The notes: generated by a model from the sequence alone, not told the origin. 64,000 bases of DNA from Betaproteobacteria bacterium GR16-43 (GCA_001953215.1 CP019169.1:1054001-1118000), one strand, 5' to 3'. Numbered from the stretch's first letter, positions 16,666-26,002 are shown. A program made the numbers and translations.

Positions 16666-17625
16666 TCAGTCCGCGAACGTCCCCGCCGCCCGGATCACGG
16701 GCACCCACTTGTCGATCTCGGCCTGCAGCCAGGTGCGCAGGCCCTCGGGACTTTGCTTCGACTCGGGGACGATCTCCGCGCCCAGCTCCTTCAGCTTCGC
16801 GACCGTCAGCGGGTCTTTCAGCGCGGCCCGCAGCGCCGCGTTCACCCGGTTCAGCGCCTCGGGCGGCGTGCCCTTCGGCGCGTAGATGCCGTGCCACACG
16901 AGCACCTCGAAATCCTTCAGGCCCTGCTCGTCGAGCGTCGGCGCATCGGGTAGCGCCTGGATGCGCTGTTTCGTCGTCACGCCGTAGAAGCGCACCTTCT
17001 CGCTCTTGATGTGCGGGATGGTCTGCGTGGTCTGGTCGCAGAGGATGTCCACCTGCCCGCCGAGCAGCGCCGTCATCGCGGGTCCCGTTCCCGAGAACGG
17101 CACCGTCGTCCACTTCTGGCCGAGCGCACGCTGGAAGAGCATGCCGCACAGGTGCGAGACCGCGCCCAGGCCCGCGTTGGCGAGGTTGATCTTGTCCTCG
17201 TTCGCCTTGGTGTACTTGATCAGCTCCTGCAGGTTGTTGGCCGGGAAGTCCTTGCGGGCGAGCAGCGTCATCGGCACGTCGGCCACCTGGCCGATGTACT
17301 CGAAGTCCTTCATCGGATCGTAGGGAAGCTTGCGGTAGAGGCCCGTCGCGGTCGCCATCCCGTTGTGGTGGATGAAGATCGTGTAGCCGTCGGGGGCGGC
17401 CTTCGCCACGTAGTTCGCCGCGATCGTGCCTCCGGCACCGAGCTTGTTCTCCACGACGATGGTCACGCCGAGGGATTTCCCCATGCTCAAGCCGATGGTG
17501 CGGGCAACGACGTCGGTGGGGCCGCCCGCGGCGAAGGGCACGATGAGGTTGATGGGCCGGGTCGGGTATTGCGCAGCCGCGATACCCGATGCCGCGAGCG
17601 CCAGCAGCAGGACGGCGATCTTCAT
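16666..17625 (-). CDS. Bug-family (TctC-like) tripartite tricarboxylate transporter substrate-binding protein
   Basis: A 319-residue periplasmic binding protein: signal peptide MKIAVLLLALAASGIAAA, then YPTRPINLIVPFAAGGPTDVVAR, the hallmark Bug N-terminus, with GAGGTIAANYVAKAAPDGYT and LPDAPTLDEQGL following. Bug proteins bind small carboxylates or related polar compounds. Most are orphans without TctA/TctB membrane partners, as here. The ATG overlaps the stop of the molybdenum hydroxylase large subunit by 1 nt (TGATG), so it is the last gene of that operon and may bind the enzyme's substrate or product (inference). Confidence 0.92.
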   Translation of the reverse strand: MKIAVLLLALAASGIAAAQYPTRPINLIVPFAAGGPTDVVARTIGLSMGKSLGVTIVVENKLGAGGTIAANYVAKAAPDGYTIFIHHNGMATATGLYRKLPYDPMKDFEYIGQVADVPMTLLARKDFPANNLQELIKYTKANEDKINLANAGLGAVSHLCGMLFQRALGQKWTTVPFSGTGPAMTALLGGQVDILCDQTTQTIPHIKSEKVRFYGVTTKQRIQALPDAPTLDEQGLKDFEVLVWHGIYAPKGTPPEALNRVNAALRAALKDPLTVAKLKELGAEIVPESKQSPEGLRTWLQAEIDKWVPVIRAAGTFAD

Positions 17626-19838
17626 CAGGCCTTCAACCCGGCGAGGACGCGCTCCACCGTGAACGGCACCGACCTGAATCGCACCCCTGTCGCATCGAAC
17701 ACCGCGTTCGCGATCGCCGAAGGCACGACGGCAGCGGTAGGTTCCCCGGCGCCCCAGGGCTTCTCGTTCGGCCGGTCGATCAAGTCCATCGTGATCGTCG
17801 GCACGTCCATGAACTTCGTCGTGCGGTAGGACGCCCAATCGCGGCTCGTGATCGTCGAGCGATCGAAGTTGATCTGCTCGTACAGCACCCGCCCGATCGT
17901 CTGCACCACGTTGCCCTCGATCTGGTTGCGCAACCCATCCGGATTGATGATCTGGCCGCAGTCGTGCGCCACGAAGCACTTGGTGACGCGGATGTCGCCC
18001 GTCTTCCTGTTCACTTCGACGTCCGCCACGATGCCGACATACGTTCGCACCAGTTCGTACTTCGTATACGACACGCCACGCCCGCGCATCACCTCGCCGG
18101 TATCGCGCGGGCCCTTGCGCGGCGACCAGTTCGCCATCTTCGCCAGGCGATCGAGCAACTCCACCCCGCGAGGGTCTTTCAGATACCGCAGGCGATACTC
18201 GAGCGGATCCGCGCCCGCGGCAGCGGCAAGCTCATCCAGGAAGCTCTCGTTCGCGAAAGTGTTCTGCATCCGCCCCGGCGTGCGGATCCACGACGGCTTG
18301 AACGGGGTCTCCGCGAGCCAGTTCGCATAGCAGCGAATGTTGGGAATGGAATAGGGGATCGCGAGCGAAGCGTGAATGTTCCCCGGATGCGAATCCTCCC
18401 GGGGCAGGTTGGCGAGTTCCGCCGGAACCAGCGCCACCACGATGTCCTTCGGCCGGTCCGGAATGAACACGGCCGATTGCCACGCGGAGACATTCCCCTT
18501 CTCGTCGAGCACCGCCTTGTGGTCGAGCAGCGTCGGCGGTCCTTTCGGATCCCATCCGTGCTCGTCCCAACGCATCCATTGCACGCGCACCGGCACGCCG
18601 ACCTCTTTCGCGATCAGCGCCGCATCGCCCGCCGCATCCTCGTGGCCGTTGCGGCCGTAGCACCCCGAGCCCTCGAGGTAGATGCAGCGCACGTCGTCCA
18701 CCTTCATGCTCAACATGCTCGCGAGCTGCTTGCGAAGCAGGTGCGTCTGTTGCGAAGCGCTCCACGACGTGAGCTTCCCGTCCTTGAATTCAGCCACCGC
18801 GCACGACGGGCCCAGCGAGCCGTGCGTCTGCACCGGCCAGTCGTAGCTCGCCTTCAGCACCTTCGCGCCCGGCGCTTCGAACACCGGGAGCGGGTTGCCG
18901 ACGTTCTGGAAGTCCTCGGTCTTGTTGATCTTCACCGACCGCATGTATTCCACGAGCTTCGCCTGGTCGGGCAGGCCCTTCCATTCCGACCACTGGGTCT
19001 CGATCAGCCGCGAAGCCTTCACGGAGCCCCACTCGCTCTTCGCCAGCACCGCGAGGAAGTTGCCCTTGCGCACGACGCCGAGGTAATCCGGCACCTGCTT
19101 GCGGCATTCCCACTCGTTGTACGACAGGAGGTCGGCTTTCATCGCCGGCGGCCGGATGATGCGCGCGTGGATCATCCCCGGCATGCGGAAGTCCTGCATG
19201 TACTCGAAGCGGCCCGTCACCTTGTCCGGGATGTCGAGGCGCGCGATCGACTTGCCGACGATCGTGTAGTCCTTCGGGTCCTTCAGCGGCGCCTTGGTGT
19301 CGAGGCCCAGCTCGAAGTTCTTTCCGCCGACCAGTTCCGAGTATCCGATGCCCTTGCCGCCCGACTTCGGCCGCGCAACGCCGTCCTTCACGACGATCGA
19401 GGCACGATCGGCCCCGAGCTTCGCCGCCGCCTGCGTGATCAACGCCTCGCGCGCGGTGGCCGCGGCCTGGCGGATCTGCATCCCGCCGTTCTGGATCGAC
19501 AGGCTTCCGTACGTCACGCCCTGGTCCGGCGTGAGGGCCGTGTCGCCCTGGATCACGTTCACTTTCGACATCGGCACGCACAGTTCTTCCGCGGCGATCT
19601 GCGTCATCGCCGTGCGGATGCCGGTGCCGAGGTCCACCTTGCCCGAGTACACGGTGACCATGCCCTTCGCGTCGATGGCGAGGAAGCCGTCCACCTTGTC
19701 GGCGGCGACGGTCTTGGCAACCGTCGAAGGAGCAGCGCCGAAGGAAGGACCGATCGAGAACGTCACGACGAGCGCACCGCCCGTCTTCAGGAAATCGCGG
19801 CGCGCATTCGAAACCCGCTTCAGGGATTGGGTTTTCAT
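17625..19838 (-). CDS. Molybdopterin-binding subunit of a Tat-exported aldehyde/xanthine-type oxidoreductase (IorB-like)
   Basis: A 737-residue large subunit of the xanthine oxidase family, closest in layout to isoquinoline 1-oxidoreductase beta subunits. The N-terminus has a Tat signal (NARRDFLKTGGALVVTFSIG), so the enzyme is exported folded with its cofactor. Landmarks are YSGKVDLGTGIRTAMTQIAAEEL, a VTGRFEYMQDFRMPGMIHARI segment, LEGSGCYGRNGHEDAAGDAA and a C-terminal WGAGEPTAAVVPSAIANAVFDATG that houses the family's Glu-containing loop. It needs the 2Fe-2S subunit encoded just upstream (8-nt gap). Such two-subunit enzymes pass electrons to periplasmic cytochrome c. The substrate is unknown. 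Confidence 0.9.
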   Translation of the reverse strand: MKTQSLKRVSNARRDFLKTGGALVVTFSIGPSFGAAPSTVAKTVAADKVDGFLAIDAKGMVTVYSGKVDLGTGIRTAMTQIAAEELCVPMSKVNVIQGDTALTPDQGVTYGSLSIQNGGMQIRQAAATAREALITQAAAKLGADRASIVVKDGVARPKSGGKGIGYSELVGGKNFELGLDTKAPLKDPKDYTIVGKSIARLDIPDKVTGRFEYMQDFRMPGMIHARIIRPPAMKADLLSYNEWECRKQVPDYLGVVRKGNFLAVLAKSEWGSVKASRLIETQWSEWKGLPDQAKLVEYMRSVKINKTEDFQNVGNPLPVFEAPGAKVLKASYDWPVQTHGSLGPSCAVAEFKDGKLTSWSASQQTHLLRKQLASMLSMKVDDVRCIYLEGSGCYGRNGHEDAAGDAALIAKEVGVPVRVQWMRWDEHGWDPKGPPTLLDHKAVLDEKGNVSAWQSAVFIPDRPKDIVVALVPAELANLPREDSHPGNIHASLAIPYSIPNIRCYANWLAETPFKPSWIRTPGRMQNTFANESFLDELAAAAGADPLEYRLRYLKDPRGVELLDRLAKMANWSPRKGPRDTGEVMRGRGVSYTKYELVRTYVGIVADVEVNRKTGDIRVTKCFVAHDCGQIINPDGLRNQIEGNVVQTIGRVLYEQINFDRSTITSRDWASYRTTKFMDVPTITMDLIDRPNEKPWGAGEPTAAVVPSAIANAVFDATGVRFRSVPFTVERVLAGLKA

Positions 19839-19846
19839 GGCGGGCC

Positions 19847-20314
19847 TCACGCGCTCTCGCTGGCGCGCTTCACGGCGGCGACGATCCGTACGTGGGTGCC
19901 GCAGCGGCAGAGGTTGTTGTTCAGGGCCTGCTTGATCTGGTCCTCGGTGGGCTTCGGGTTCTCCTTCAGGAAACCCGCCGCCTGCATGATCATGCCGTTG
20001 ATGCAGTAGCCGCACTGCACCGACTGCAGCTCCATGAACGCCTTCTGCAGTGCGTGCGGTTTCTCCGGCGTGCCCAGGCCCTCGAGGGTGGTCACCTTCT
20101 TGCCGGCGATGAAGGACATCGGAACCGAGCACGAACGCATCGGCCGTCCGTCCACGTGCACGGTGCAGGCGCCGCACTGGGCCAGGCCGCAGCCGAAGCG
20201 CGGGCCGTGGAGGGCCAGGTCGTTCCGGAGGGCGTAGAGGAGGGGCATCTCGGGGTCGTCCACCGCGACCTTCGCGGCCTTCCCGTTGACGGTGAACTGG
20301 ATGGTCTGTGCCAT
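19847..20314 (-). CDS. 2Fe-2S subunit of the molybdenum hydroxylase (IorA-like)
   Basis: A 155-residue iron-sulfur subunit. The plant-type ferredoxin cluster ligands are C42, C47, C50 and C62 (CGLAQCGACTV). The second, helical cluster uses C101, C104, C136 and C138 (QCGYCINGM, LCRCG). The start at 20314 (MAQTIQFTVNGK) fits the family; the open frame further upstream adds unrelated sequence. It is first in the operon with the molybdopterin subunit and the Bug protein, and lacks its own Tat signal, so it probably rides out with the large subunit. Confidence 0.93.
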   Translation of the reverse strand: MAQTIQFTVNGKAAKVAVDDPEMPLLYALRNDLALHGPRFGCGLAQCGACTVHVDGRPMRSCSVPMSFIAGKKVTTLEGLGTPEKPHALQKAFMELQSVQCGYCINGMIMQAAGFLKENPKPTEDQIKQALNNNLCRCGTHVRIVAAVKRASESA

Positions 20315-20429
20315 GGGGATCCTCCTCAGGTTTTTATAGGTGCGCATGGAAAGCCTACGCCCACTTTCGGTCGTACTCCACAAGCTCCGTTTCAAGGGAT
20401 AACATCCAGCCCACATAGGAGGTCCCGCC

Positions 20430-20867
20430 ATGTACAAGAAGATCCTCTTGGCCTACGACGGCTCCCTGGCCGGCCAGAAAGCCCTGCTCGACTGCCAGGA
20501 AGTCGCCCAGATGCAGGGCTCGGAGACTTTCCTGGTCGCCGTGATGCCCCAGGATTCCGTCTTCATCGGCGGCGAAGGCGCCTTCTACGACCCCCAGCTG
20601 GCCGACCTCGAGAAGAAGAAATTCCAGGGCGTGCTGGCCGAAGGGCTCCAGCGCCTCTCCGGATGCGCCAAGCCCGCCACGGGCGAGCTCCTCGTCGGCC
20701 ACCCGGTCGATGCCATCGCGAGCTACGCGAAGAAGATCGACGCCGACCTCATCGTCGTCGGCCACAAGCACCAGCAGAGCTGGGCCAAGCGTTGGTGGAG
20801 CGGATCGGTGTCCAAGACACTGATCGAGCACGCGCCCTGCAGCGTGCTGGTGGTGATCACCGGATAA
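20430..20867 (+). CDS. Universal stress protein (UspA family)
   Basis: A 145-residue cytoplasmic protein of the UspA fold: YKKILLAYDGSLAGQKAL at the start and DLIVVGHKHQ near residues 108-117. The C-terminal ATP-binding pattern G-x2-G-x9-G-S is degenerate: WWSGSVSKTLIEHAPCSVLVV keeps the GSVSK part. It may therefore bind ATP weakly or not at all. A strong AGGAGG ribosome-binding site lies upstream. It is divergent from the molybdenum hydroxylase operon. Confidence 0.9.
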   Translation: MYKKILLAYDGSLAGQKALLDCQEVAQMQGSETFLVAVMPQDSVFIGGEGAFYDPQLADLEKKKFQGVLAEGLQRLSGCAKPATGELLVGHPVDAIASYAKKIDADLIVVGHKHQQSWAKRWWSGSVSKTLIEHAPCSVLVVITG

Positions 20868-20872
20868 CTCGC

Positions 20873-20900
20873 GGCGGGCAGTTCGAGTAAGCTGCCCGCC
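20873..20900. promoter_or_regulatory. 9-bp hairpin abutting the M1 aminopeptidase start codon
   Basis: GGCGGGCAG (20873-20881) and CTGCCCGCC (20892-20900) pair perfectly around a 10-nt loop, and the ATG begins at the very next base, 20901. The hairpin takes the place where a ribosome-binding site would lie. It may control translation of the peptidase gene or end the universal-stress transcript, but no T-run follows. Confidence 0.5.
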
Positions 20901-23555
20901 ATGCTGAAATCCCTCGCCGGCGGGCTCCTCGCCCTCGCAGTTTCCACGGTCGCCTTCGCGCAAGCCGACGACCCCCGCAAACCGCCCACGTTCCGCCTGG
21001 GCGACGCCGCGACGCCGCTGGACTACGAGGCCACGCTCGCCATCGACCCGAAGGCCGAGCGCTTCGAGGGCGTGATCCGCATCCGCATGCGCATCAACCG
21101 GGAGTCCCCGGTGGTGTGGATGCATGCGCGCTCGCTCGAGGTCATGTCGGTCGAGATCCGGCAGGGCAGTCGCACCTTCGCCGCCCAGGCCACGCTCGAC
21201 GGCAAGGACTTCATCGGCCTCGATGCGAAGGACGGCAAGTTCACGGTCGGGGAGGCCTTCGCCACCATTCGCTACACCGGGGCCCTCGAACCCCTCCAGA
21301 CGCGCGGCCTCTTCCGGCAGAAGGAAGGCGGCGAGTGGTACGTGGTCTCGCAGTTCGAAGCCGATTCCGCGCGCTACGCCTATCCGTGCTTCGACGAGCC
21401 GGGCTGGAAGACGCCGTGGCAGATCACCATCGACGCGCCCGCCACGAACTTCGTCGCGAGCAACACGCCCGAAGTGAGGCTCACCGACGCACCGCGCGCC
21501 GGCTGGAAGCGCCACGCCTTCGCCATCACGAAGCCGCTGCCGTCCTACCTCATCGCGATGGCCATCGGCCCGTTCGATGTCGTGGACGGCGGCACCGCGG
21601 GCCGCAACAAGACGCCGCTGCGCTACCTGGCGCCCAAGGGCCGCGGTGCGGAAACGCGCTGGGCGAAGGAATCCACGCCGCGCATCCTCGAAATCCTCGA
21701 GGACTACTTCGACATGCCCTATCCGTTCGAGAAGCTGGACACGGTGAGCATCCCGCAGACGGTGAACTTCGGCGCGATGGAGAACGTGGGCCTCATCACG
21801 TACGCCTCGACGCTGCTTCTCGCGAAGCCGGAAGAGGAGTCACCCGCCTTCAAGCGCCGGTATGCGGCCGTCGGCGCGCACGAGATCGCGCACATGTGGT
21901 TCGGCAACCTCGTGACACTCGCCTGGTGGGACGACACGTGGCTGAACGAATCCTTCGCCACGTGGATGGGGCAGAAGGCCATCGGCACCTACAAGCCCGA
22001 GTGGCAGAGCGGCTGGCAGCGCAGCGTCTCCCGCAGCCGAGCGCTCTTCGCCGACCGCCTGCCTTCCGCGCGCCCGTTGCACAAGCCGGTTCTGGAGCGC
22101 GGCGACATCAATGCCGCCTTCGACCGCATCACGTACGACAAGGGTGCCGCGGTGCTCTCGATGTTCGAGGCGTGGCTCACACCCGAGCGTTTCCGGGAGG
22201 GCGTACGCACGTACGTGAAGGAGCGCGCCTACGGTTCGGCCACGTCGCGCGATTTCTTCAAGGCGCTGGGCGATGCCGCGGGCAAAGGCGACGAAGCGCT
22301 CGCCGCGCTCGGCGCGTTCGTGAACCAGCCCGGCATTCCGTTGATGGACGTAACGCTGCGCTGCGAGTCGGGCGTGAAGCCGGCGCTCGAGGTGAAGCAA
22401 TCACGCCTGCGCCCGGCCGGCACGAATGTCCCGGAGATGCAGTGGACCACGCCCGCGTGCTTCACCTACGACGCGCCCGGCGGACCGAAGGTCACCTGCG
22501 CCGAGATCGCGAATGGCGCCAATCGCGTTCCGCTTTCCGGCGTGGCGCAGTGCCCGCATTGGGTGGCCGGCAATGCCCGCGGCGCGGGACACTACATCGT
22601 CCGGTTCGACGAGGCACTCACCCGGCAGGCCCTCCTGTCGCTTCCGACGCTGCCGGAAGCCGAAGCGGTCGCGCTGGTGAGCGACGCGGCCCTGCTTTCG
22701 CGCACCGGGCTCCTTCCGATGAACAAGGCCCTCGTGTTCTTCTCGCGCGGGCTCGACCACCCGGCGGTGGGCGTCCAGCAGGCCGCGATCGAGGCACTGA
22801 AAGTCGTGCATCCCGAGCACCTCGGCACGGTCGGCTACCCCGCCACGGCGACCGCGAAGGCCACGATCGATCGGGAATTCGCGGGCGCCCTCGCCCGCAA
22901 GTACGGTTGGACGGAGAAGCCGAACGATACCGATGCGATGCGCGAGTTGCGCGTGGTGCTCCTGCCCTACGCCGCCGATTTCAGCGGCGACAAGGCCTTG
23001 CGCACCGAGGCTCGCGATCGCGCCCGCCAATGGCTGCGCAATCGCGGTGGCGCCGACGCGATGATGGTCACGCCGATCCTCGATACCGCCGCACGCTTCG
23101 CCGACACCGCGACCTACGAGGCCCTCGAAGCCGAAGCGCTCGCGACGACGAACCAGCGCGACCGCCGCCAGCTGCTCTCCGCGCTCGCCAAGGTACGCGA
23201 CGACAAGTTGATGAAGCGCTTCCTGGCGCTCTCGATCGAGAAGCGCGATGGGCAGGATCGCATCGGCGGCCGCGACGTGCTGCTCTCGATGGATGACGCG
23301 CTGGAGGAGGATGCGGTGCGCCGCCCGGTGTTTGCCTGGGTGCGCGAGAACTTCGATGCGCTCGCGGCCAAGCTGCCGCCGGAAACGCCCGCGCAGCTCA
23401 CGCGCGAACTCGGGCGCCTGTGCACGCCCGAGGATCGCAAGGACTACGTGGCGTTCTTCAGTGAACGCGCTCCGCGCTACGTGGGCGGCAAGCGCCGGTA
23501 CGAGCTTCCGCTCGAAGCCATGGACATCTGCATCGCCGCCCGGCCCCGCTCCTAG
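20901..23555 (+). CDS. M1-family zinc aminopeptidase, secreted
   Basis: An 884-residue aminopeptidase N-type enzyme that removes N-terminal residues from peptides. A signal peptide (SLAGGLLALAVSTVAFAQ) sends it to the periplasm or outside. The exopeptidase motif GAMEN is at residues 291-295, the zinc site HEIAH at 327-331, and the third zinc ligand Glu lies in NESFATW about 18 residues on. The C-terminal half is the helical ERAP-type domain. All catalytic residues are present. Its stop overlaps the stop of the convergent Tyr-rich gene by 3 nt. Confidence 0.95.
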   Translation: MLKSLAGGLLALAVSTVAFAQADDPRKPPTFRLGDAATPLDYEATLAIDPKAERFEGVIRIRMRINRESPVVWMHARSLEVMSVEIRQGSRTFAAQATLDGKDFIGLDAKDGKFTVGEAFATIRYTGALEPLQTRGLFRQKEGGEWYVVSQFEADSARYAYPCFDEPGWKTPWQITIDAPATNFVASNTPEVRLTDAPRAGWKRHAFAITKPLPSYLIAMAIGPFDVVDGGTAGRNKTPLRYLAPKGRGAETRWAKESTPRILEILEDYFDMPYPFEKLDTVSIPQTVNFGAMENVGLITYASTLLLAKPEEESPAFKRRYAAVGAHEIAHMWFGNLVTLAWWDDTWLNESFATWMGQKAIGTYKPEWQSGWQRSVSRSRALFADRLPSARPLHKPVLERGDINAAFDRITYDKGAAVLSMFEAWLTPERFREGVRTYVKERAYGSATSRDFFKALGDAAGKGDEALAALGAFVNQPGIPLMDVTLRCESGVKPALEVKQSRLRPAGTNVPEMQWTTPACFTYDAPGGPKVTCAEIANGANRVPLSGVAQCPHWVAGNARGAGHYIVRFDEALTRQALLSLPTLPEAEAVALVSDAALLSRTGLLPMNKALVFFSRGLDHPAVGVQQAAIEALKVVHPEHLGTVGYPATATAKATIDREFAGALARKYGWTEKPNDTDAMRELRVVLLPYAADFSGDKALRTEARDRARQWLRNRGGADAMMVTPILDTAARFADTATYEALEAEALATTNQRDRRQLLSALAKVRDDKLMKRFLALSIEKRDGQDRIGGRDVLLSMDDALEEDAVRRPVFAWVRENFDALAAKLPPETPAQLTRELGRLCTPEDRKDYVAFFSERAPRYVGGKRRYELPLEAMDICIAARPRS

Positions 23556-24079
23556 CGATAGCTGTAGTAGCGGCCGCCGCGATAGTACGGTCGGTAGCCG
23601 TGGCGATAAGCGCCCGCGGCATACCCGACCGCCGCGCCGACGATCGCGGGCGCGTAGTACGGCGCGGGCGACGAGTAGTACGGCTGCGGTGCGTAGTACG
23701 TGGGCGCGTAGTACGTCGGTGCCGGTGCGTAGTAGGCGCGCGGTTGCGGAGCGTAGTAAGTCGCCTGGGGCGCGTAATACGTGGGTGCGTAATACGTCGG
23801 CGCCGGTGCGTAAGCGCGAGGCGGCGGCGCGTAATAGGCCGGAGGCGCGTAGTAGCCGCCGCCGTAGTAGTAGCGGCGATCGGCCGCATCCACCGCGGCG
23901 CCGAACATCGTTCCGAGCACGAAACCGGCGGCCGCGCCGGGCGGGCCCCCGATGATGGCGCCCGCGGTCGTGCCGAACACTGCACCCGCCAAGGGATCAC
24001 CGGGAGCGGCTTGCGCTTCCGCGGCGAGGGAACCGACAGCCACGCAAGCGAGCGCGGCGAGCGAAGTACGTTTGATCAT
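23552..24079 (-). CDS. Secreted Tyr/Ala/Pro repeat protein (YYAP repeats)
   Basis: A 175-residue protein with a signal peptide (SLAALACVAVGSLAAEAQA), a glycine-rich hydrophobic stretch with GAIIGGPPGAAAGFVLG (glycine-zipper-like, about residues 30-60), then some ten copies of YYAP or TYYAP between about residues 70 and 145. A second GAAVGYAAGAY segment precedes a Tyr/Arg-rich tail. Glycine-zipper segments are found in outer-membrane-associated proteins. Start at 24079 is taken from the signal peptide. The function is unknown. It overlaps the aminopeptidase stop. Confidence 0.75.
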   Translation of the reverse strand: MIKRTSLAALACVAVGSLAAEAQAAPGDPLAGAVFGTTAGAIIGGPPGAAAGFVLGTMFGAAVDAADRRYYYGGGYYAPPAYYAPPPRAYAPAPTYYAPTYYAPQATYYAPQPRAYYAPAPTYYAPTYYAPQPYYSSPAPYYAPAIVGAAVGYAAGAYRHGYRPYYRGGRYYSYR

Positions 24080-24172
24080 GGGGATCTCCCGGCTGCGTGA
24101 ACCAGGAGTCCATTTTAGGCTCGCCCGCCGCGCCAATTGTTTCAGCAGCGACACATCCGCGTAGGTGAAGTC

Positions 24173-26002
24173 CTACAGCTTCACGCCCGCCAGCTGCAGC
24201 GTCTTCACGGGGTTGATCAGGTTCACGCGGCCGTTCTTCTCGGCGCCCTGGAGGATCAGCGCCTTCGCCTGCTCGGGCGTGAGCTCCGGTTTCATCGCGA
24301 AGAGCTTCGCCGCGAGGTTCGCCACCTGCGGCGAGGCCATCGAGGTGCCCGAGAGCTTCGTCTTCTCGCCGCCGGGCATGTAGCTCACCACTTCGAAGCC
24401 GTTGGCGTGCACGACGACGGTTTTTCCGAACGTGGAGAACCCCGTCTCGGTGCCGGTCATGTCCACCGCGCCCACCGTGATGAGGTTCGGCAGCGTGAAG
24501 CCCGCGGGGATGTACATCGAGAAATCCGCGCTGTTGTCCTCGTTGCCCGAGCCCGCGACGAAGAGGATCTCCGGCGCGCTCTTGAACGCGTCCTCGAGGG
24601 CGTTCTTCTCGATGTCGAAGATCTTCTGCGCGAGCACCTTGCGCTCCTCGGGCGTCTTGCCGACGTTGTGGTACGCGAGCGAGCCCTCGTACACCTGCGG
24701 GCCGTAGCGCCAGCTCATGTTCACCACGCGCGTCTTGTTCTTCTTGAAGAACTCCACGGCCGCCTTGTAGGCCGCCGCGGTCTTCTTCGCCGTCTCCTCG
24801 GTCACGAGCTGCGGGGCGGCTTCGTTGGACCAGTGCATCCCGACGATCGCCACTTCGGCGAACGGGTTGCCCTCCGTCGCGATGCCGGCCACGTGCGTGC
24901 CGTGGACCCACATGCCGACGGCGCCCAGGTCCTCGGAGAACTGCTTCACTTCATCGGGCTTCAACGTGCCGATCTTCTGCTTCAGCGCGCGTGCATCCGG
25001 CGAGTCGATCGCGGCGCGCACGTCCATCGAGCCCTTCACGTATTGCTTCAGCTCGGGCAGGCGCGGCTCCGCGGCGCCCATCGGGCGAACCAGGGCGGTC
25101 GAGGCGCTCATGTTCTTGTCGAACGCGATGCCCGCGGGGTTCACGTGCTTGAAGAGGTTCGGGTCCGTGCCGCTGTCCCAGATGCCGACCACGACGGGCT
25201 TGCCCGCGGCGGTCGCCGGCAGCGTCACGAGGCGCGGCGTCCACGAATCGACCTTCGCGACCTGGTTCTTGTCGACCAGCGCCTGGAGCACGGAGACCAC
25301 GTCGTCGCGGAACGGCAGGACATGGTCGAACGTGTTTCGTGCCGAGACCACGGCGAGCACCATGCCGCCCGGCACGTTGTTGTTCAGGTTCTTCGCGGCG
25401 GGATCGAGGTTGGTCTGGAAGCTGCCGACCATCACGTTCTTCGAGGCCAGCTCGAGACCCCCCTTGGCGCTCTTCACGTTGTCGCCCACGACGCTCCACG
25501 GCATCTCGCCGTAGGCGCGCGCGAGGTTGGCCTTCAGGTACGGGCGCTGCTCGGTGTCGAACGCCCCGCCCTTCTGGCGCGTCATCAGCACGTTCTCGAG
25601 CGTGACGCCGTAGGTGAGCTTGTCCGCCGCCTTCTCCTGCTGCGAGCGGATGTCGCGCGTGATGGCCATCGCGCCCGCGAAGTCGCCGCGGAACGTGGCG
25701 ATCTGCGCACGCGCGCCCATGATTCCGGTGCGCGTGGCGCGGTCACGGATGTCGAGCGTTTCGAGATCGTTCTTCAGGTCCTTGTCGACCGCTTCGACCA
25801 CCGGCATCACCTCCGCCTTCGGCACGTCGAGCAGCTCGCTCGGCAGCTTCGGGATCAGGTATTGGCGGCGCGGCATCTGGTCCGCGCTGGTGATGACCTT
25901 CTTTTCCGGGACTCCGGGTTTTTCCTGGGCTGCGGCATCGGCGGGGGCGAACAGCGCCGCGAACGCGATGGGCAGGGTTGCGGCAAGCAGGTACGGACGC
26001 AT
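24173..26002 (-). CDS. S8 subtilisin-family serine peptidase, secreted
   Basis: A 609-residue exported protease. The signal peptide ends near APADAAAQ, followed by about 240 residues of pro- or accessory region. The catalytic triad is D276 (GIWDSGTD), H370 (HGTHVAGI) and S554 (LSGTSMASPQ). The Asp-His spacing of 94 residues is larger than in subtilisin because of a helical insertion rich in Lys and Asp. The oxyanion Asn should be in FVAGSGNEDN. GAGGAG upstream of the ATG supports the start. Probably a self-processing extracellular or periplasmic protease. Confidence 0.93.
   Translation of the reverse strand: MRPYLLAATLPIAFAALFAPADAAAQEKPGVPEKKVITSADQMPRRQYLIPKLPSELLDVPKAEVMPVVEAVDKDLKNDLETLDIRDRATRTGIMGARAQIATFRGDFAGAMAITRDIRSQQEKAADKLTYGVTLENVLMTRQKGGAFDTEQRPYLKANLARAYGEMPWSVVGDNVKSAKGGLELASKNVMVGSFQTNLDPAAKNLNNNVPGGMVLAVVSARNTFDHVLPFRDDVVSVLQALVDKNQVAKVDSWTPRLVTLPATAAGKPVVVGIWDSGTDPNLFKHVNPAGIAFDKNMSASTALVRPMGAAEPRLPELKQYVKGSMDVRAAIDSPDARALKQKIGTLKPDEVKQFSEDLGAVGMWVHGTHVAGIATEGNPFAEVAIVGMHWSNEAAPQLVTEETAKKTAAAYKAAVEFFKKNKTRVVNMSWRYGPQVYEGSLAYHNVGKTPEERKVLAQKIFDIEKNALEDAFKSAPEILFVAGSGNEDNSADFSMYIPAGFTLPNLITVGAVDMTGTETGFSTFGKTVVVHANGFEVVSYMPGGEKTKLSGTSMASPQVANLAAKLFAMKPELTPEQAKALILQGAEKNGRVNLINPVKTLQLAGVKL

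Noticed and set aside
17625-20177. 850-residue form of the molybdopterin subunit
   Set aside because: The upstream part overlaps the 2Fe-2S subunit gene in another frame; the Tat signal beginning at 19838 marks the real start.
23640-23870. CRISPR-like repetitive DNA
   Set aside because: The short repeats are codons of a Tyr-Ala-Pro repeat protein in frame, with no regular spacers.
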